Positions 45,544-56,472 are shown, numbered from the stretch's first letter. The stretch is DNA of 64,000 nt from Odoribacter laneus YIT 12061 (GCF_000243215.1 NZ_JH594596.1:1958892-2022891), one strand, 5' to 3'. Numbers and translations: made by a program. Notes: a model not told the origin generated them from the letters alone.

Positions 45544-48500
45544 ATGCTGAAAAATTTATTAGAGGAAAGAATACTTATCCTGGATGGTGCTATGGGCACC
45601 GCTATACAACAATATCAATTGGAAGAAAAGGACTTCAGAGGAGAGGAATTTGTAAACCATCCGGTCAATCTGAAAGGGAATAACGATATTTTATCCCTTA
45701 CCCGTCCGGATATTATCAGCCGGATACACCAAAGTTACATTGACGCCGGTGCCGATATTATAGAAACAAATACCTTCAATTCCAATGCAGTATCGCAAGC
45801 GGATTACCAATGTTCAGCTGATGTTTACCGCCTGAATTATGCAGGAGCACGGCTGGCCCGGGAAGTAGCGGATAAAGCCGGACGGCCCGTATATGTTGCC
45901 GGTAGTATAGGCCCTACTTCCAAAACCCTTTCCCTTTCTCCGGATGTCAACCAACCGGCATTCCGGGCAATCGATTTTGACACATTAGCTGCCACTTATG
46001 CACAACAAATCAGCGGATTAATCGACGGAGGGGTCGACATTTTATTGGTAGAAACGGTCTTTGACGGTCTGAATGCAAAAGCAGCCCTCTACGCGATCGA
46101 TAAAATACAGACAGAAAAAGCAACCCGGTTACCGGTAATGATCTCTGCAACAATCAACGATAAAAGCGGACGCACCCTTACCGGACAATCCTTGGAAGCT
46201 TTGTATACAGCCCTTGCTCATTACCCTTTATTCAGTTTCGGACTGAATTGTTCTTTCGGAGCAAAAGAATTGCTGCCTTTTGTAGAGCAGCTTCACAAGT
46301 TCCTGCCCTGCAACCTGAGTCTTTATCCCAACGCAGGACTTCCGAACGAAATGGGAGAATACGATGAATCCCCCGACTATACGGCAGCTTTTTTAAAGTC
46401 AATGGCTCAAAAAGGCTGGTTAAATATAGCAGGGGGATGTTGTGGAACCACCCCGGCCCACATCCGGGCAATACGAAAGGCGCTCGAAGGAATCGCCCCC
46501 CGTATTCCCGCCAAGCCTTTTCCCTCATTAGTGGTAAGCGGCCTAGATAACATTGTCGTCGACAAAGCCCTCAGCAATTTTGTCAATGTGGGCGAACGCA
46601 CAAACGTAGCCGGTTCCGCCAAATTTGCCAAATTGATACATGCCGACGCCTACGACGAAGCCAGCAACATCGCCCGCAAACAAATCGAAGACGGAGCCTC
46701 CATCATCGACATCAATATGGACGACGCCATGCTGGATAGTGCCAAAGAAATGGCTACTTTTATCCGGATTATCAGCAATGATCCCGATATTGCCAAAGCA
46801 GCGCTGATGATTGACTCGTCCGACTGGAAGACCCTGCTCGCAGGCCTGAAAAACGCACAAGGGAAATGCATCGTCAATTCTATTAGTTTAAAAGAAGGAG
46901 AAAAAGAATTCCTAAGAAAAGCGGCCGAAATTAAACGGTTAGGAGCAGCCGTCGTCGTAATGGCTTTCGACGAGGAAGGCCAAGCCGTAAGCTACGAACG
47001 AAAAATTGCCATCTGCCAAAGGGCTTTCCAACTACTGACAGAACAAGCCGGTTTTGCTCCCGAAAATATTATTTTCGACGTCAATATTCTGGCAATCGGT
47101 ACAGGAATGGAAGAACACAATAATTATGCCGTCGACTTCATTCGGGCCGTAGCATGGACTAAGAAACACCTTCCCGGCAGTTCTACTTCCGGAGGAGTTT
47201 CCAATCTTTCCTTTTCTTTCCGGGGAAATAACCCAGTGCGGGAAGCCATGCACTCCGTATTCCTCTATCACGCGATTGCCGCCGGCTTGGACATGGCCAT
47301 TGTCAATCCTTCTCTCTTACAGGTATATGACGATATTGACCCCCAGCTCCTTCAAGCCGTGGAAGCCGTTGTCCTGAATAAAAATCCGGAAGCGACCGAA
47401 CATCTTATCGAACTGGCAGAAAAAATGAAAGCCCATAAAACGGAGGAAAAAACCATTAAAAATGAAAGCTGGAGGACGCTCTCTCTGGAAGAAAGGCTGA
47501 TTTATGCTCTGGTAAAAGGAATAAAAGAATACCTGCCGGAAGATATATCAGCAGCCCTGCAGGCATATGCTTCTCCTGTGGAAATTATAGAAGGTCCGCT
47601 GATGAAAGGGATGGATAAAGTAGGCCAACTATTCGGAGAAGGAAAAATGTTCCTTCCCCAAGTGGTAAAATCTGCCCGAATCATGAAAGAAGCAGTAGCG
47701 ATATTACAACCGGCAATAGAACACAGCAACTCCCTGAAGACATCTGATATCCGGAAACACAAAGTAGTTCTCGCCACAGCCAAGGGAGACGTACACGACA
47801 TCGGGAAAAATATCGTCCACATTGTGCTCAGTTGTAACAATATGGAAGTGATCGATTTGGGAGTAATGGTCGACAACCACCGGATTCTGGAAGCCGCCCG
47901 CCAATATCAGGCCGATATTATCGGAGTAAGCGGCCTGATTACCCCTTCTTTAGCTGAAATGGAAGATCTGTGCCGTTTGTTGGAACAAGCTCAGCTAAAA
48001 ATACCTCTCCTTGTGGGAGGAGCCACTACTTCCAGCGTACATACGGCTGTCAAACTAGCTCCCCTTTACTCCTATGGGGTCCTCCACGGCGGAGATGCTT
48101 CCCGGACTGCCGGTCTGATCAAAAGACTTTTGCAACACCCGGAAAATTATTTACAGCAAATAAAAACAGAGCAGGAAAATATACGGCAACTCTATTATAA
48201 AGCCCATACATCTCTCGTATCTTATTCGGAAGCTCAAGCCGCAGCTCCCCAATATGATCCGGAAAGTTATCTTTTGCCTAAGGCATTCGGCGAGCACAAC
48301 TTACGGGCCCGGAAGCTGGATCTTCGCGAACTGGCCGACCGGATAGACTGGACGCCTTTTTTCCATTTCTGGGGATTTAAGGGTAAATTTCCGGAAATTA
48401 TCTATACCCATGAAGAAGCCGATCACACCTATCAGGCGGCTTTGGAAACTTTGGGACAGATTATCGCCGGGAATGAATTTGAAGCTTCAGTTCTCGTCAA

Positions 48501-49071
48501 GTTCTTTAATGCCCGTTCTGAAAATAACGAAATCATACTGGAAAACGGATACCATTTCCCTATGCTGCGACAACAAATGCGGAATTCTGAATATTTGTCC
48601 CTGGCTGATTTTATAAGTCCGGATCCGGCTTTCAAAAGCACTATCGGAATTTTTTGTCTGAAAGTCTCCGATACACATAAATGTACGGATTGTCCCGATT
48701 TTAACCAACTCATCCGGGAAAGCTTATGTGCTCGTCTAACGGAAGCCCTGGCCGAATGGATGCATGAACAATTATCCGAAGGACTCCACATGATCCGTCC
48801 GGCTTTCGGTTATCCGGCCTGTCCGGACCACTCCCTGAAAAAAGAAGTTTTCCAATTATTGAATGCTCCAGCAGATATCGGTGTGGAACTGACTTCCTCT
48901 TATGCCATTATTCCCACCACAAGCCTTTGCGGGATGTTAATTGCCCACCCCCAGGCCCGTTATTTCAATGTGACTAAAATCAGTTCAGAACAATTCCACA
49001 CTTATTGCCAACAAAGGGGATTTAGTCCGGAAGAAGGGAAACGCCTGCTGGGACCCCTTATAGACAATTAA
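45544..49071 (+). CDS. metH: Cobalamin-dependent methionine synthase
   Basis: The 1175-aa protein has all four modules: homocysteine domain ([11 protein letters not shown], zinc ligands in GLNCSFG and GGCCGTTP near residue 297), folate domain ([25 protein letters not shown]), cobalamin domain with VHDIGKNI near residue 750 (the base-off histidine), GVSGLITPS and VGGATTS, and the C-terminal activation domain ([15 protein letters not shown]). It methylates homocysteine with methyl-tetrahydrofolate. It follows the homocysteine-making genes and precedes metF, so the operon runs from sulfide to methionine and depends on vitamin B12. Confidence 0.97.
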   Translation: MLKNLLEERILILDGAMGTAIQQYQLEEKDFRGEEFVNHPVNLKGNNDILSLTRPDIISRIHQSYIDAGADIIETNTFNSNAVSQADYQCSADVYRLNYAGARLAREVADKAGRPVYVAGSIGPTSKTLSLSPDVNQPAFRAIDFDTLAATYAQQISGLIDGGVDILLVETVFDGLNAKAALYAIDKIQTEKATRLPVMISATINDKSGRTLTGQSLEALYTALAHYPLFSFGLNCSFGAKELLPFVEQLHKFLPCNLSLYPNAGLPNEMGEYDESPDYTAAFLKSMAQKGWLNIAGGCCGTTPAHIRAIRKALEGIAPRIPAKPFPSLVVSGLDNIVVDKALSNFVNVGERTNVAGSAKFAKLIHADAYDEASNIARKQIEDGASIIDINMDDAMLDSAKEMATFIRIISNDPDIAKAALMIDSSDWKTLLAGLKNAQGKCIVNSISLKEGEKEFLRKAAEIKRLGAAVVVMAFDEEGQAVSYERKIAICQRAFQLLTEQAGFAPENIIFDVNILAIGTGMEEHNNYAVDFIRAVAWTKKHLPGSSTSGGVSNLSFSFRGNNPVREAMHSVFLYHAIAAGLDMAIVNPSLLQVYDDIDPQLLQAVEAVVLNKNPEATEHLIELAEKMKAHKTEEKTIKNESWRTLSLEERLIYALVKGIKEYLPEDISAALQAYASPVEIIEGPLMKGMDKVGQLFGEGKMFLPQVVKSARIMKEAVAILQPAIEHSNSLKTSDIRKHKVVLATAKGDVHDIGKNIVHIVLSCNNMEVIDLGVMVDNHRILEAARQYQADIIGVSGLITPSLAEMEDLCRLLEQAQLKIPLLVGGATTSSVHTAVKLAPLYSYGVLHGGDASRTAGLIKRLLQHPENYLQQIKTEQENIRQLYYKAHTSLVSYSEAQAAAPQYDPESYLLPKAFGEHNLRARKLDLRELADRIDWTPFFHFWGFKGKFPEIIYTHEEADHTYQAALETLGQIIAGNEFEASVLVKFFNARSENNEIILENGYHFPMLRQQMRNSEYLSLADFISPDPAFKSTIGIFCLKVSDTHKCTDCPDFNQLIRESLCARLTEALAEWMHEQLSEGLHMIRPAFGYPACPDHSLKKEVFQLLNAPADIGVELTSSYAIIPTTSLCGMLIAHPQARYFNVTKISSEQFHTYCQQRGFSPEEGKRLLGPLIDN

Positions 49072-49124
49072 TTTATTTCACCTACCGGAAAAGCAGTGTT
49101 GAAAATATTGTAATTTACAATTCT

Positions 49125-50078
49125 ATGAAAATAACCGACATATTAAACCGCAAAGCAAAACCGTTCGCCACGTTTGAATTAGTCCCTCCCCTCAAAGGGA
49201 GCGATATTAATAAGTTATACAAGGCTATCGATCCCCTGATGGAATTTAAACCTCCGTTTATAAACATCACTTTTCATCGGAATGAAATCGAATTCCGTCA
49301 AAAAGAAAACGGCACTTTTGAAAAAATAACGGTTACGAAACGACCTGGTTCCGTAGCGATTGCTGCTGCAATCATGAAACGTTATCAGCTAGAAGTAGTC
49401 CCTCATTTAATATGCGGAGGAGCTTCAAAATATACGCTGGAAAACGACCTGATTGACCTGAATTTTTTAGATATCACCAATGTGATGGCTCTAAGAGGGG
49501 ATGCTATTCCCGGTCAAAAATATTTTATCCCGGAAGTCGACGGACACAAATATAGTTGCGATTTGGTAAGCCAAATTCACAACATGAATCAAGGAAAATA
49601 CCTGGACGAAACCCTGACAAATGCCATCGCCACTAATTTCTGCATCGGCGTAGCCGGTTATCCGGAAAAACATTACGAAGCTCCCAACCCTGAAACCGAT
49701 ATCATGAACCTAAAACGGAAAGTGGATGCCGGAGCAGATTATATCGTCACCCAAATGTTCTTCGACAACAACCGATTTTTTCATTTCGTCGACAAATGCC
49801 GTACAGCTGGTATAACCGTTCCGATTATTCCCGGCCTTAAACCGATATCGACGCATACTCACATCGAAATGTTGCCCCGCACGTTCAGCATCGATTTGCC
49901 AGAAGAACTCATGAAAGAAGTGAGAAAATGTAAAAATGATCAGGAAATCTACCAGGTTGGCATAGAATGGTGCATTACGCAAAGCAAAGATTTACTGGCC
50001 CATGGAGCACCGGCCATTCATTATTATACGATGGGCAAAGCCGACAATATCCGAACGATTTTAAAACAAACATTTTAA
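49125..50078 (+). CDS. metF: Methylenetetrahydrofolate reductase
   Basis: The 317-aa TIM-barrel protein shows FATFELVPPLKGSDINKLY, VVPHLICGGASKY, NVMALRGDAIPG, CIGVAGYPEKHYEAPNPETD and DAGADYIVTQMFFDN, all typical of MetF with FAD. It supplies 5-methyl-tetrahydrofolate to MetH, encoded 53 nt upstream. Its stop codon overlaps the start of the transporter gene (TAATG). Confidence 0.95.
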   Translation: MKITDILNRKAKPFATFELVPPLKGSDINKLYKAIDPLMEFKPPFINITFHRNEIEFRQKENGTFEKITVTKRPGSVAIAAAIMKRYQLEVVPHLICGGASKYTLENDLIDLNFLDITNVMALRGDAIPGQKYFIPEVDGHKYSCDLVSQIHNMNQGKYLDETLTNAIATNFCIGVAGYPEKHYEAPNPETDIMNLKRKVDAGADYIVTQMFFDNNRFFHFVDKCRTAGITVPIIPGLKPISTHTHIEMLPRTFSIDLPEELMKEVRKCKNDQEIYQVGIEWCITQSKDLLAHGAPAIHYYTMGKADNIRTILKQTF

Positions 50079-50830
50079 TGGATTTTTCTGACTATATTCT
50101 ACTGGTTTTTCTAGGTTTTGCCGCCGGCTTCATCAATATTTTTGCCGGCGGAGGATCTATGCTGGTAGTCCCCTTCCTCATTTTCCTGGGATTGCCGGCA
50201 AATATCGCCAATGCCACCAATCGGATTGCTATTTTATTCCAAAACACCGTATCTGTTTTTACTTTCCAGCAAAAGAAAATTTTAGACCTGCGAACGGACT
50301 ACAAGCTTTTATTCCCCGTGTTGCTGGGAAGTATAGCCGGTGCCTTTACAGCTGTTGATATCCAAAAAGAAATTTTGGAAAAAATTATAGGCGGATTATT
50401 AATCCTCATGTTTTTTATGGTCGGGTTAAACCCTAACGCCTGGATCCGGGCAAAGGCAGAAAAAGCTGGTAATAAACATCCCCTTTTGCGTTTTTTTATT
50501 TTTTTCGCCATTGGATTTTACGGCGGATTCATTCAAATCGGAGTAGGCTTTTTCCTTTTAGCCGGACTGGTTCTCGGATGTGGATTCGATTTACTGAAAG
50601 CCAATGCCGTAAAAATATTTTTAGTACTCTCTTATACCCTCATCGCTTTAGTTATTTTTATATTTTACGGCCTGATCGACTGGAAAGCCGGCTTGATACT
50701 TGCCTGTGGTAATATGAGCGGAGCCTGGCTGGGAACCCGCCTCAGCATAAAATGGGGAGCCACCTATATCCGCTACATCCTGCTCGCCGCCTTGCTCATT
50801 GTCGCCTTAAAGCTTTTCGGCTTGTTCTGA
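50078..50830 (+). CDS. TSUP (TauE/SafE-type) membrane transporter
   Basis: Starting at the ATG inside TAATG (50078), the 250-aa protein has eight or so TM helices, FLGFAAGFINIFAGGGSMLVVP and a second GFYGGFIQIGVGFFLL half, the tandem signature of TSUP proteins. The family moves sulfite, sulfoacetate or related sulfur anions. Its coupling to metF in a sulfide-assimilating operon makes a sulfur compound likely, but the direction and substrate are inference. The longer open frame from 49967 overlaps metF and is rejected. Confidence 0.8.
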   Translation: MDFSDYILLVFLGFAAGFINIFAGGGSMLVVPFLIFLGLPANIANATNRIAILFQNTVSVFTFQQKKILDLRTDYKLLFPVLLGSIAGAFTAVDIQKEILEKIIGGLLILMFFMVGLNPNAWIRAKAEKAGNKHPLLRFFIFFAIGFYGGFIQIGVGFFLLAGLVLGCGFDLLKANAVKIFLVLSYTLIALVIFIFYGLIDWKAGLILACGNMSGAWLGTRLSIKWGATYIRYILLAALLIVALKLFGLF

Positions 50831-50973
50831 ACCCGCACGTAAAGAAGGGAGGGCATTTACTGCCCCACCCCTTATCCCGTTAACAGCACCTTTAAGCACA
50901 GGAATCTCTCCCTATTTACACCCGCGACTTTCAGCATTTTTCCGGAATATGAAGTATTCTTTCAAATATTTCC

Positions 50974-50981
50974 TACTTTTG
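50974..50981 (+). promoter_or_regulatory. -7 box of the GH3 gene
   Basis: TACTTTTG fits TAnnTTTG, 23 nt before the ATG. Confidence 0.35.
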
Positions 50982-51004
50982 GAAAAATATTTAAATATTC
51001 CTGT

Positions 51005-53218
51005 ATGAAAATTAAATTTTGCTTCTTTTTGAATTTACTTTTCCTGCATAGTATACTTTGCGGACAAGTGCAGCCCATTTATTTGGATCAGGATAAACCC
51101 CTAGAAGAAAGAGTTGAAGACGCCTTATCCCGCATGACTTTACCGGAGAAAGTAGCGATGTGCCATGCCCAATCAAAATTCAGTTCTCCGGGAGTACCCC
51201 GTTTAGGGATTCCGGAAATATGGACCAGTGACGGTCCTCACGGTATCCGGGCCGAAGTATTCTGGGACGAGTGGTATAACGCCGGCTGGACAAACGATTC
51301 CTGTATTGCTTTTCCTGCCCTGACTTGTCTGGCAGCTACCTGGAATCTGGAAATGTCTGCCTTATATGGAAAATCCATCGGAGAAGAAGCTCGCTACCGG
51401 AATAAAAATGTTCTTTTAGGTCCCGGCGTCAATATTTACCGTACCCCTCTAAACGGCCGGAATTTCGAATATATGGGAGAAGATCCTTATCTGGCTTCAG
51501 CTATGGTCGTACCCTATATACAAGAAGTACAAAAAAACGGAGTAGCCGCATGCGTAAAACACTTTGCCCTCAACAATCAGGAAAAAGACCGGGGACATAT
51601 CAACGTACAAGTGGACGACAGGGCTTTACACGAAATCTATCTTCCCCCCTTCAAAGCAGCGATACAAAAAGGGAAAGCCTGGGCCATCATGGGAGCTTAT
51701 AATCAATATAAAAATCAACATTGCTGCCACAACCAATACCTTTTAAAGGATATTTTAAAAGAAAAATGGCTCTTCGACGGAGTGGTTATTTCCGACTGGG
51801 GCGGAGTCCACGATACTCACCAGGCAATTGAAAACGGTCTGGATATGGAATTCGGCACCTGGACAGATGGTATGCAGGAAAATATCAAAAATGCATACGA
51901 TCTCTATTATTTAGCTCGCCCTTATTTACAAGCTTTACAATCAGGAGAAAGTAAAGAAGAAATCTTAAACGACAAAGTAAGACGGATTCTCCGGCTTATT
52001 TTCCGGACGACAATGGCACCGAATCGTCCCTGGGGAAGTTTCGGCACTACAGAACATGCTCAGGCCGGACGTCAGATTGCCGAAGAAGGTATCGTACTTT
52101 TAAAAAACGACAATTCCCTTCTACCGATCGATTTTTCCACTGTACGCAAAATCGCCGTAATCGGGGAAAATGCGATAAAACAAATGACCATCGGAGGAGG
52201 AAGTTCTTCCCTCAAAGTGAAATACGAAATCTCACCCCTCCAGGGACTACAGAAGCAAATCGGAAACCAAGCCGAAATCCTCTACAGCCTCGGTTACGCC
52301 AGCCCTCAGAAATCCAGCAAAGATCCGATGGGAGAAATTCAACAAATCGGAGTTCATGCCAGCCGGGAAGAACTCCGGCAGCAAGCCATCGAAACAGCCC
52401 AAAAGGCCGATCTGGTCCTCTTTTTCGGAGGTTTGAATAAAAACAGTTTTCAGGATAGCGAAGGCAGGGACCGGCAAAGTTTAAGTCTCCCTTATGGTCA
52501 AGATACCCTTATCGCTGAGTTAGCAAAGGCAAATCCTCATCTGGCAGTTATTCTGATTAGCGGAAATGCGGTCGCCATGCCCTGGATAGAAACAGTACCC
52601 GCAATCGTCCAAGCCTGGTACGGAGGAACCGAAGCCGGAAATGCCATAGCAGCCATACTCACCGGCGAAGTTAACCCATCGGGGAAATTACCCTTTACTT
52701 TCCCTGTCCGGCTTGAAGATAATGCAGCACATGCCTGTGGCGGATATCCCGGAGACGGCAAAAATGTCGAATACAAAGAAAGCCTGTTCGTAGGATACCG
52801 ATATGCAGATAAACAAAAATTATCTCCCCTCTTCCCATTCGGTCACGGCCTCAGCTATACAACTTTCAGCTACGGAAAAATTACCGCTGACAAAAAAATC
52901 ATCCGGCCGGACGAAAAGATTACCTTCTCTATACAAATAAAAAATACAGGACTCCGCGCAGGTTCGGAAATCGTACAACTCTATATCAGCGATAAAAAAT
53001 CCAGCCTGCCTCGCCCGATAAAAGAACTGAAAGGTTTCCAAAAAATATACTTACAACCCGGGGAAGAACAAATCCTGCAATTTACAATCGACAAAGAAGC
53101 CCTCTGCTTTTACGATGATATTCAACAAAAGTGGATAACAGAACCCGGAAAATTCGAAGTTCTGATCGGCGCCTCTTCAACCAATATTAAAGACCGATTG
53201 ACATTTGAATTAAAATAG
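51005..53218 (+). CDS. Glycoside hydrolase family 3 (beta-glucosidase/xylosidase type)
   Basis: The 737-aa protein has a signal peptide (MKIKFCFFLNLLFLHSILCG), a GH3 N-terminal barrel (LTLPEKV, IWTSDGPHGIR, GPGVNIYRTPLNGRNFEYMGEDP, CVKHFALNNQEKDR, nucleophile Asp264 in VVISDWGGVHD), the C-terminal alpha/beta domain (GIVLLKNDNSLLPI, FGGLNKNSFQDSEGRDR) and a fibronectin-III-like end (GSEIVQLYISD). It cleaves beta-linked sugars from oligosaccharides after export. It stands alone with its own promoter-like box. The sugar specificity cannot be decided. Confidence 0.9.
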   Translation: MKIKFCFFLNLLFLHSILCGQVQPIYLDQDKPLEERVEDALSRMTLPEKVAMCHAQSKFSSPGVPRLGIPEIWTSDGPHGIRAEVFWDEWYNAGWTNDSCIAFPALTCLAATWNLEMSALYGKSIGEEARYRNKNVLLGPGVNIYRTPLNGRNFEYMGEDPYLASAMVVPYIQEVQKNGVAACVKHFALNNQEKDRGHINVQVDDRALHEIYLPPFKAAIQKGKAWAIMGAYNQYKNQHCCHNQYLLKDILKEKWLFDGVVISDWGGVHDTHQAIENGLDMEFGTWTDGMQENIKNAYDLYYLARPYLQALQSGESKEEILNDKVRRILRLIFRTTMAPNRPWGSFGTTEHAQAGRQIAEEGIVLLKNDNSLLPIDFSTVRKIAVIGENAIKQMTIGGGSSSLKVKYEISPLQGLQKQIGNQAEILYSLGYASPQKSSKDPMGEIQQIGVHASREELRQQAIETAQKADLVLFFGGLNKNSFQDSEGRDRQSLSLPYGQDTLIAELAKANPHLAVILISGNAVAMPWIETVPAIVQAWYGGTEAGNAIAAILTGEVNPSGKLPFTFPVRLEDNAAHACGGYPGDGKNVEYKESLFVGYRYADKQKLSPLFPFGHGLSYTTFSYGKITADKKIIRPDEKITFSIQIKNTGLRAGSEIVQLYISDKKSSLPRPIKELKGFQKIYLQPGEEQILQFTIDKEALCFYDDIQQKWITEPGKFEVLIGASSTNIKDRLTFELK

Positions 53219-53320
53219 AAAATATCCAGAGGGCTCGAAAAAAGCAGAAATACAAATAAATTACCATTAAATTTTTACTTTTACCTCCCTCTCTAAAGTA
53301 TTCGGAAAACATAAAAACAG

Positions 53321-53363
53321 GCTATTACTTCCCCCATTTATTCCCTTTCGGAGAAGTAATAGC
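53321..53363. terminator. Hairpin between convergent genes
   Basis: gctattacttc / gaagtaatagc form an 11-bp stem with a 21-nt loop between the GH3 gene and the convergent gene at 53382. Confidence 0.5.
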
Positions 53364-53381
53364 TCCTTCTTGTCCTATTAA

Positions 53382-53879
53382 CTACCTCGGTAATAAAATC
53401 CGGTCCTTGCCATAAGGATCTTCCTTTAGTAAAAGCACATCATATGCCATTTCATTCTCAATTAATCCATACATGTCAAAATGCAGGCTATACAAAATAT
53501 AATAAATCCAGTTCAACATATCTTTCGAGAATCTGCAAACAGCACGATTTCCCAGATAGTCAACCAAGTTTTTCAAAAACCAACTGTAATTATTACAATC
53601 ATCCAAAATCCTCAATTCCTTCGTAACAAATCCATACACGTATTTTATCGGAATCATATTTTCCCCATTTACTACAAACTCCCGGGTAAGACATTCCAAA
53701 GGGTAAAGCAAAATTCTATAATTCCGATCGGTATAAGCTACTTCTTGCACTTCATCCTCTCTTTTCAATTCATAAGTAATTCCGTTTAACTTACTGACAA
53801 AGAAAGAATGTTCAGGATTACAAATATCTATTGCTCTTACCTGATAAGGGTAATAGAACATTAAAATACTTTTTGTCAT
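53382..53879 (-). CDS. Hypothetical protein
   Basis: Starting at MTKSILMFYYPYQVRAIDICNPEHSF (53879), the 165-aa protein is rich in aromatic residues, with KYVYGFVTKELRILDDCNNYSWFLKNLVDYLGNRA and a C-terminal YYILYSLHFDMYGLIENEM. No domain, signal peptide or TM helix was recognised. The 19-residue extension to 53936 (Cys-rich) is unlikely. It has no operon partner. Confidence 0.55.
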   Translation of the reverse strand: MTKSILMFYYPYQVRAIDICNPEHSFFVSKLNGITYELKREDEVQEVAYTDRNYRILLYPLECLTREFVVNGENMIPIKYVYGFVTKELRILDDCNNYSWFLKNLVDYLGNRAVCRFSKDMLNWIYYILYSLHFDMYGLIENEMAYDVLLLKEDPYGKDRILLPR

Positions 53880-54107
53880 AAATAAATTTCTGATCCAGAA
53901 ACAAGAACACACACAGTCTTGTTTCCGCTGTAACAAACAAATCGTAACAAAGCTAGGACTTATCTTTTAATATCCCTTCCTCTTTATTTTACTTTCTCTT
54001 CGATATATATGTTAAAAAGAGTTTTAATAGACAAATAAATACAAAAACATCGATTTACTTTTAAGAGTATATTTTTATAAAAAATTTATATTGTTATAAA
54101 ATATTAC

Positions 54108-54116
54108 TAATTTTGT
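54108..54116 (+). promoter_or_regulatory. -7 box of the broken lipoprotein gene
   Basis: TAATTTTGT matches TAnnTTTGY; ttg at 54091 is a possible -33 element. The rest of the AT-rich gap 53937-54206 shows nothing else. Confidence 0.4.
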
Positions 54117-54206
54117 TAAAAGGCCTAGAACAGTATGTCAAGCAATAAAATTCTTTACTTAAATTATAAATTCATTGTTTTCTATTACCCGCTAAATCGA
54201 TATATT

Positions 54207-54774
54207 ATGAAAAAATTATTCCTATTCTTGTTTGCAGTTTAATTCCTGTAAAGACGATGATGCTCCCTCTGATCCTCTTTTTCTTCCCAAAAATTATCAA
54301 TTTACCAAAGCCTACGGGATTCTGAAGCCTTACGGAATTTACGAAGCCGTAAATAGTATACAGATTATTTTATCTAATGCAAACGGGAATTCTATAGAAG
54401 AATATACAGGACCAGGAGAATATCTTTCTCTCTACTTCAATGTATCCGACGTGTCTGTATCGAATGGACAGGTATCGCTTCCTTCGGGTACTTATACGAT
54501 CTCTGAATATCCGGCCTTACCCTTGACTATCTGGAAATCATCCTATAGCTATTTTATTCTTCTGGATGCTTCTAATAACCGCACTTCTTATACCCTAACC
54601 GAAGGCTCTGTTACAATTGATGGAATTTCCGGAAAATATTCCATAAACGGCGGCTTAAAAGGATATGATACTGAATTCACCCTTGAATTCGAAGGGATCA
54701 TTACTTCCCCCTCTCCTGTAATTACACCCCAAATGAAACTGACAGAGGCTACCGTTGAATACAGCAACCAATAG
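54207..54774 (+). pseudogene. Frameshifted small lipoprotein
   Basis: ATG at 54207 opens a signal-like MKKLFLFLFAV and then hits TAA at 54240. The body continues in the +1 frame as FNSCKDDDAPSDPLFLPKNYQ, a lipobox followed by the acidic start usual for surface lipoproteins, and runs beta-rich for about 175 residues to 54774. Joining the two needs a shift near GCAGTTT, equal to about 2 missing nt. A TTG start at 54232 would lack a signal peptide. Either a true null, a phase state or a sequence error would explain it. Its function is unknown. Confidence 0.6.
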
Positions 54775-54920
54775 ACAGAAGAAGCAAAATTTAATTACGT
54801 GGTTACCCTCCCCAAACTTCCCTGTCTTTTCCCCTTATATCACTTTCCTCCCTATCCGGTAAACCCAAGGAATAAAGGAAAAGAAAAGAAAAACCCTCCT
54901 CTAAAATAGAGGAAAAATAA

Positions 54921-54945
54921 AAAACCGCAGCTTTACTGCGGTTTT
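54921..54945. terminator. Bidirectional terminator
   Basis: AAAACCGCAG/CTGCGGTTTT with a 5-nt loop serves the minus-strand tRNA-Leu pair and the plus-strand lipoprotein gene. Gap 54775-54968 holds nothing else. Confidence 0.8.
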
Positions 54946-54968
54946 ATGTACGCGAATCCCGAAAAGTG

Positions 54969-55052
54969 TGCCCGAAACAAGATTTGAACTTGCACGGCCT
55001 AACGGCCACTACCCCCTCAAAGTAGCGTGTCTACCAATTCCACCATCCGGGC
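54969..55052 (-). tRNA. tRNA-Leu(GAG)
   Basis: 84 nt: acceptor GCCCGGA/TTCGGGC with one G-U, anticodon GAG in the loop TTGAGGG, long variable arm, and T-arm GTTCAAATC. CCA is not encoded. Confidence 0.93.
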
Positions 55053-55075
55053 TCTTAACTTTCAACATTTCAATG

Positions 55076-55159
55076 TGCCCAAAACAGGACTCGAACCTGC
55101 ACATCCGTAAGGACACTAGTCCCTGAAACTAGCGCGTCTACCAATTTCGCCATTTGGGC
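55076..55159 (-). tRNA. tRNA-Leu(CAG)
   Basis: 84 nt: acceptor GCCCAAA/TTTGGGC, anticodon CAG in TTCAGGG between CTAGT and ACTAG, long variable arm, and T-arm GGTTCGAGTCC. It lies 23 nt upstream of tRNA-Leu(GAG) on the same strand, probably co-transcribed. Confidence 0.95.
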
Positions 55160-55257
55160 TTTTTATTTAGCGATGCAAAGATACAAATATTTGCTATATC
55201 GCCAAATTTTACCAATAGGGAAATTACATTTTTTTTAATTCTTATTTTCCCAAAACG

Positions 55258-56472
55258 TCAAAAATCTGTAATAATTTCATTGGCAGCATCCAAAACATTA
55301 TTTTCAAAGCTATCCAGATAAATCTGCGTTGTCCTTTCGGAATCATGTCCCAAACCTTCACTGATGACAGAAATAGGTATCCCAGAACGCTTTGCAATAG
55401 AAGCCCACGAATGACGAGCCACATAAGTTGTCAAAGGGAAATGAAAATGCAACATCGTTCCAATTAATTTTAAACGACGATTTACCTCCCGGTAAGCATT
55501 TTTATATTGATGGTATTCATTTTTACCCGGATATTGAATCAAAGGAAAAATATAACTCGTCCGATCGGATAAATCATTATATTTACGTATGATTTCCCAA
55601 GCTTTATCCGTTATCTTTATATTTAATTTCTGTGCCGTTTTCTGACGGGAATAATACAAACGCTCTCCCACTATACTGGATACACTCAAAAAAGCGATGT
55701 CTTTAAACGACATTCCCCTCATATAAAAACTGAACAAAAAAATATCCCTGGCTAATCCCATACGACAAGAAGAAATATTCAAATCCCGGATTGCTGCGAT
55801 TTCCTCTTTATAAATAGCCCGCTTCATGGTCTTTTCTTTTCGAATGGTGATTTTTTTAAACGGATAATATTCTTCCGCAACAATACCGTCCCGTATGGCC
55901 CGGTTATAGACAGAACGAAGCGTGCGAAGATAAAGAGAAATCGTATTGACCTTACAGCCCTTCCGCTGCAAATAAATCTCGAAATTTTTTATAAAACTAT
56001 AATTTATTCCCTCAAACGTAAGATCCTGTTCGGGATGGAAATTTTGAAGCACACCCATCGTTCCCCTGTAAACATTTGAATTACCGTTTTTCCCTAATTT
56101 TTCCAGAGAATCGACAATATTTCGCATATAATCGTATACGTATCCACCAGTAGAAGTCGGATACTGATATGATTTTACAACCTCTTCCAAGGTATAATCT
56201 TCTTCCATCATAGTAAAATCCAATAAAATTTTCTTGATTTTTAAAACCTCACTCTCTAGGTATAAATTGCCTTTCTGTTGCTCTATTTTCTCTTCCAGAG
56301 TACCTCGTTTTTCTTTTAACAGAGATTTTTTAAAATTCCAATCCTCCCATTTCACTTTCAAGGCTAAGGGGATAAAACAACGTCTCCGTCCCTGTACAAG
56401 TTTCAGGACAACTGGACATTCATGTTTAGCATTCATTTTTTGCCTATCCAACATGATTCTCAATGTTACCAT
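55258..56472 (-). CDS. Tyrosine-type site-specific recombinase (orphan)
   Basis: The 404-aa protein has an arm-binding start (VTLRIMLDRQKMNAKHECPVVLKLV), a SAM-like core-binding domain and the catalytic domain with Arg in FYMRGMSFKDIAFL, Lys in SRQKTAQKL, YVARHSWASIAKRSG, GLGHDSERTTQIYL with the nucleophile Tyr. All active-site residues appear present. It lies 98 nt from tRNA-Leu(CAG) with no element genes around it. It could be the last remnant of a tRNA-targeted element or an invertase of the kind that controls Bacteroidales surface genes. No inverted crossover pair was found nearby. Confidence 0.9.
   Translation of the reverse strand: MVTLRIMLDRQKMNAKHECPVVLKLVQGRRRCFIPLALKVKWEDWNFKKSLLKEKRGTLEEKIEQQKGNLYLESEVLKIKKILLDFTMMEEDYTLEEVVKSYQYPTSTGGYVYDYMRNIVDSLEKLGKNGNSNVYRGTMGVLQNFHPEQDLTFEGINYSFIKNFEIYLQRKGCKVNTISLYLRTLRSVYNRAIRDGIVAEEYYPFKKITIRKEKTMKRAIYKEEIAAIRDLNISSCRMGLARDIFLFSFYMRGMSFKDIAFLSVSSIVGERLYYSRQKTAQKLNIKITDKAWEIIRKYNDLSDRTSYIFPLIQYPGKNEYHQYKNAYREVNRRLKLIGTMLHFHFPLTTYVARHSWASIAKRSGIPISVISEGLGHDSERTTQIYLDSFENNVLDAANEIITDF

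Noticed and set aside
49967-50077. N-terminal extension of the TSUP gene
   Set aside because: It overlaps metF in another frame; the ATG in TAATG at 50078 begins the first TM helix.
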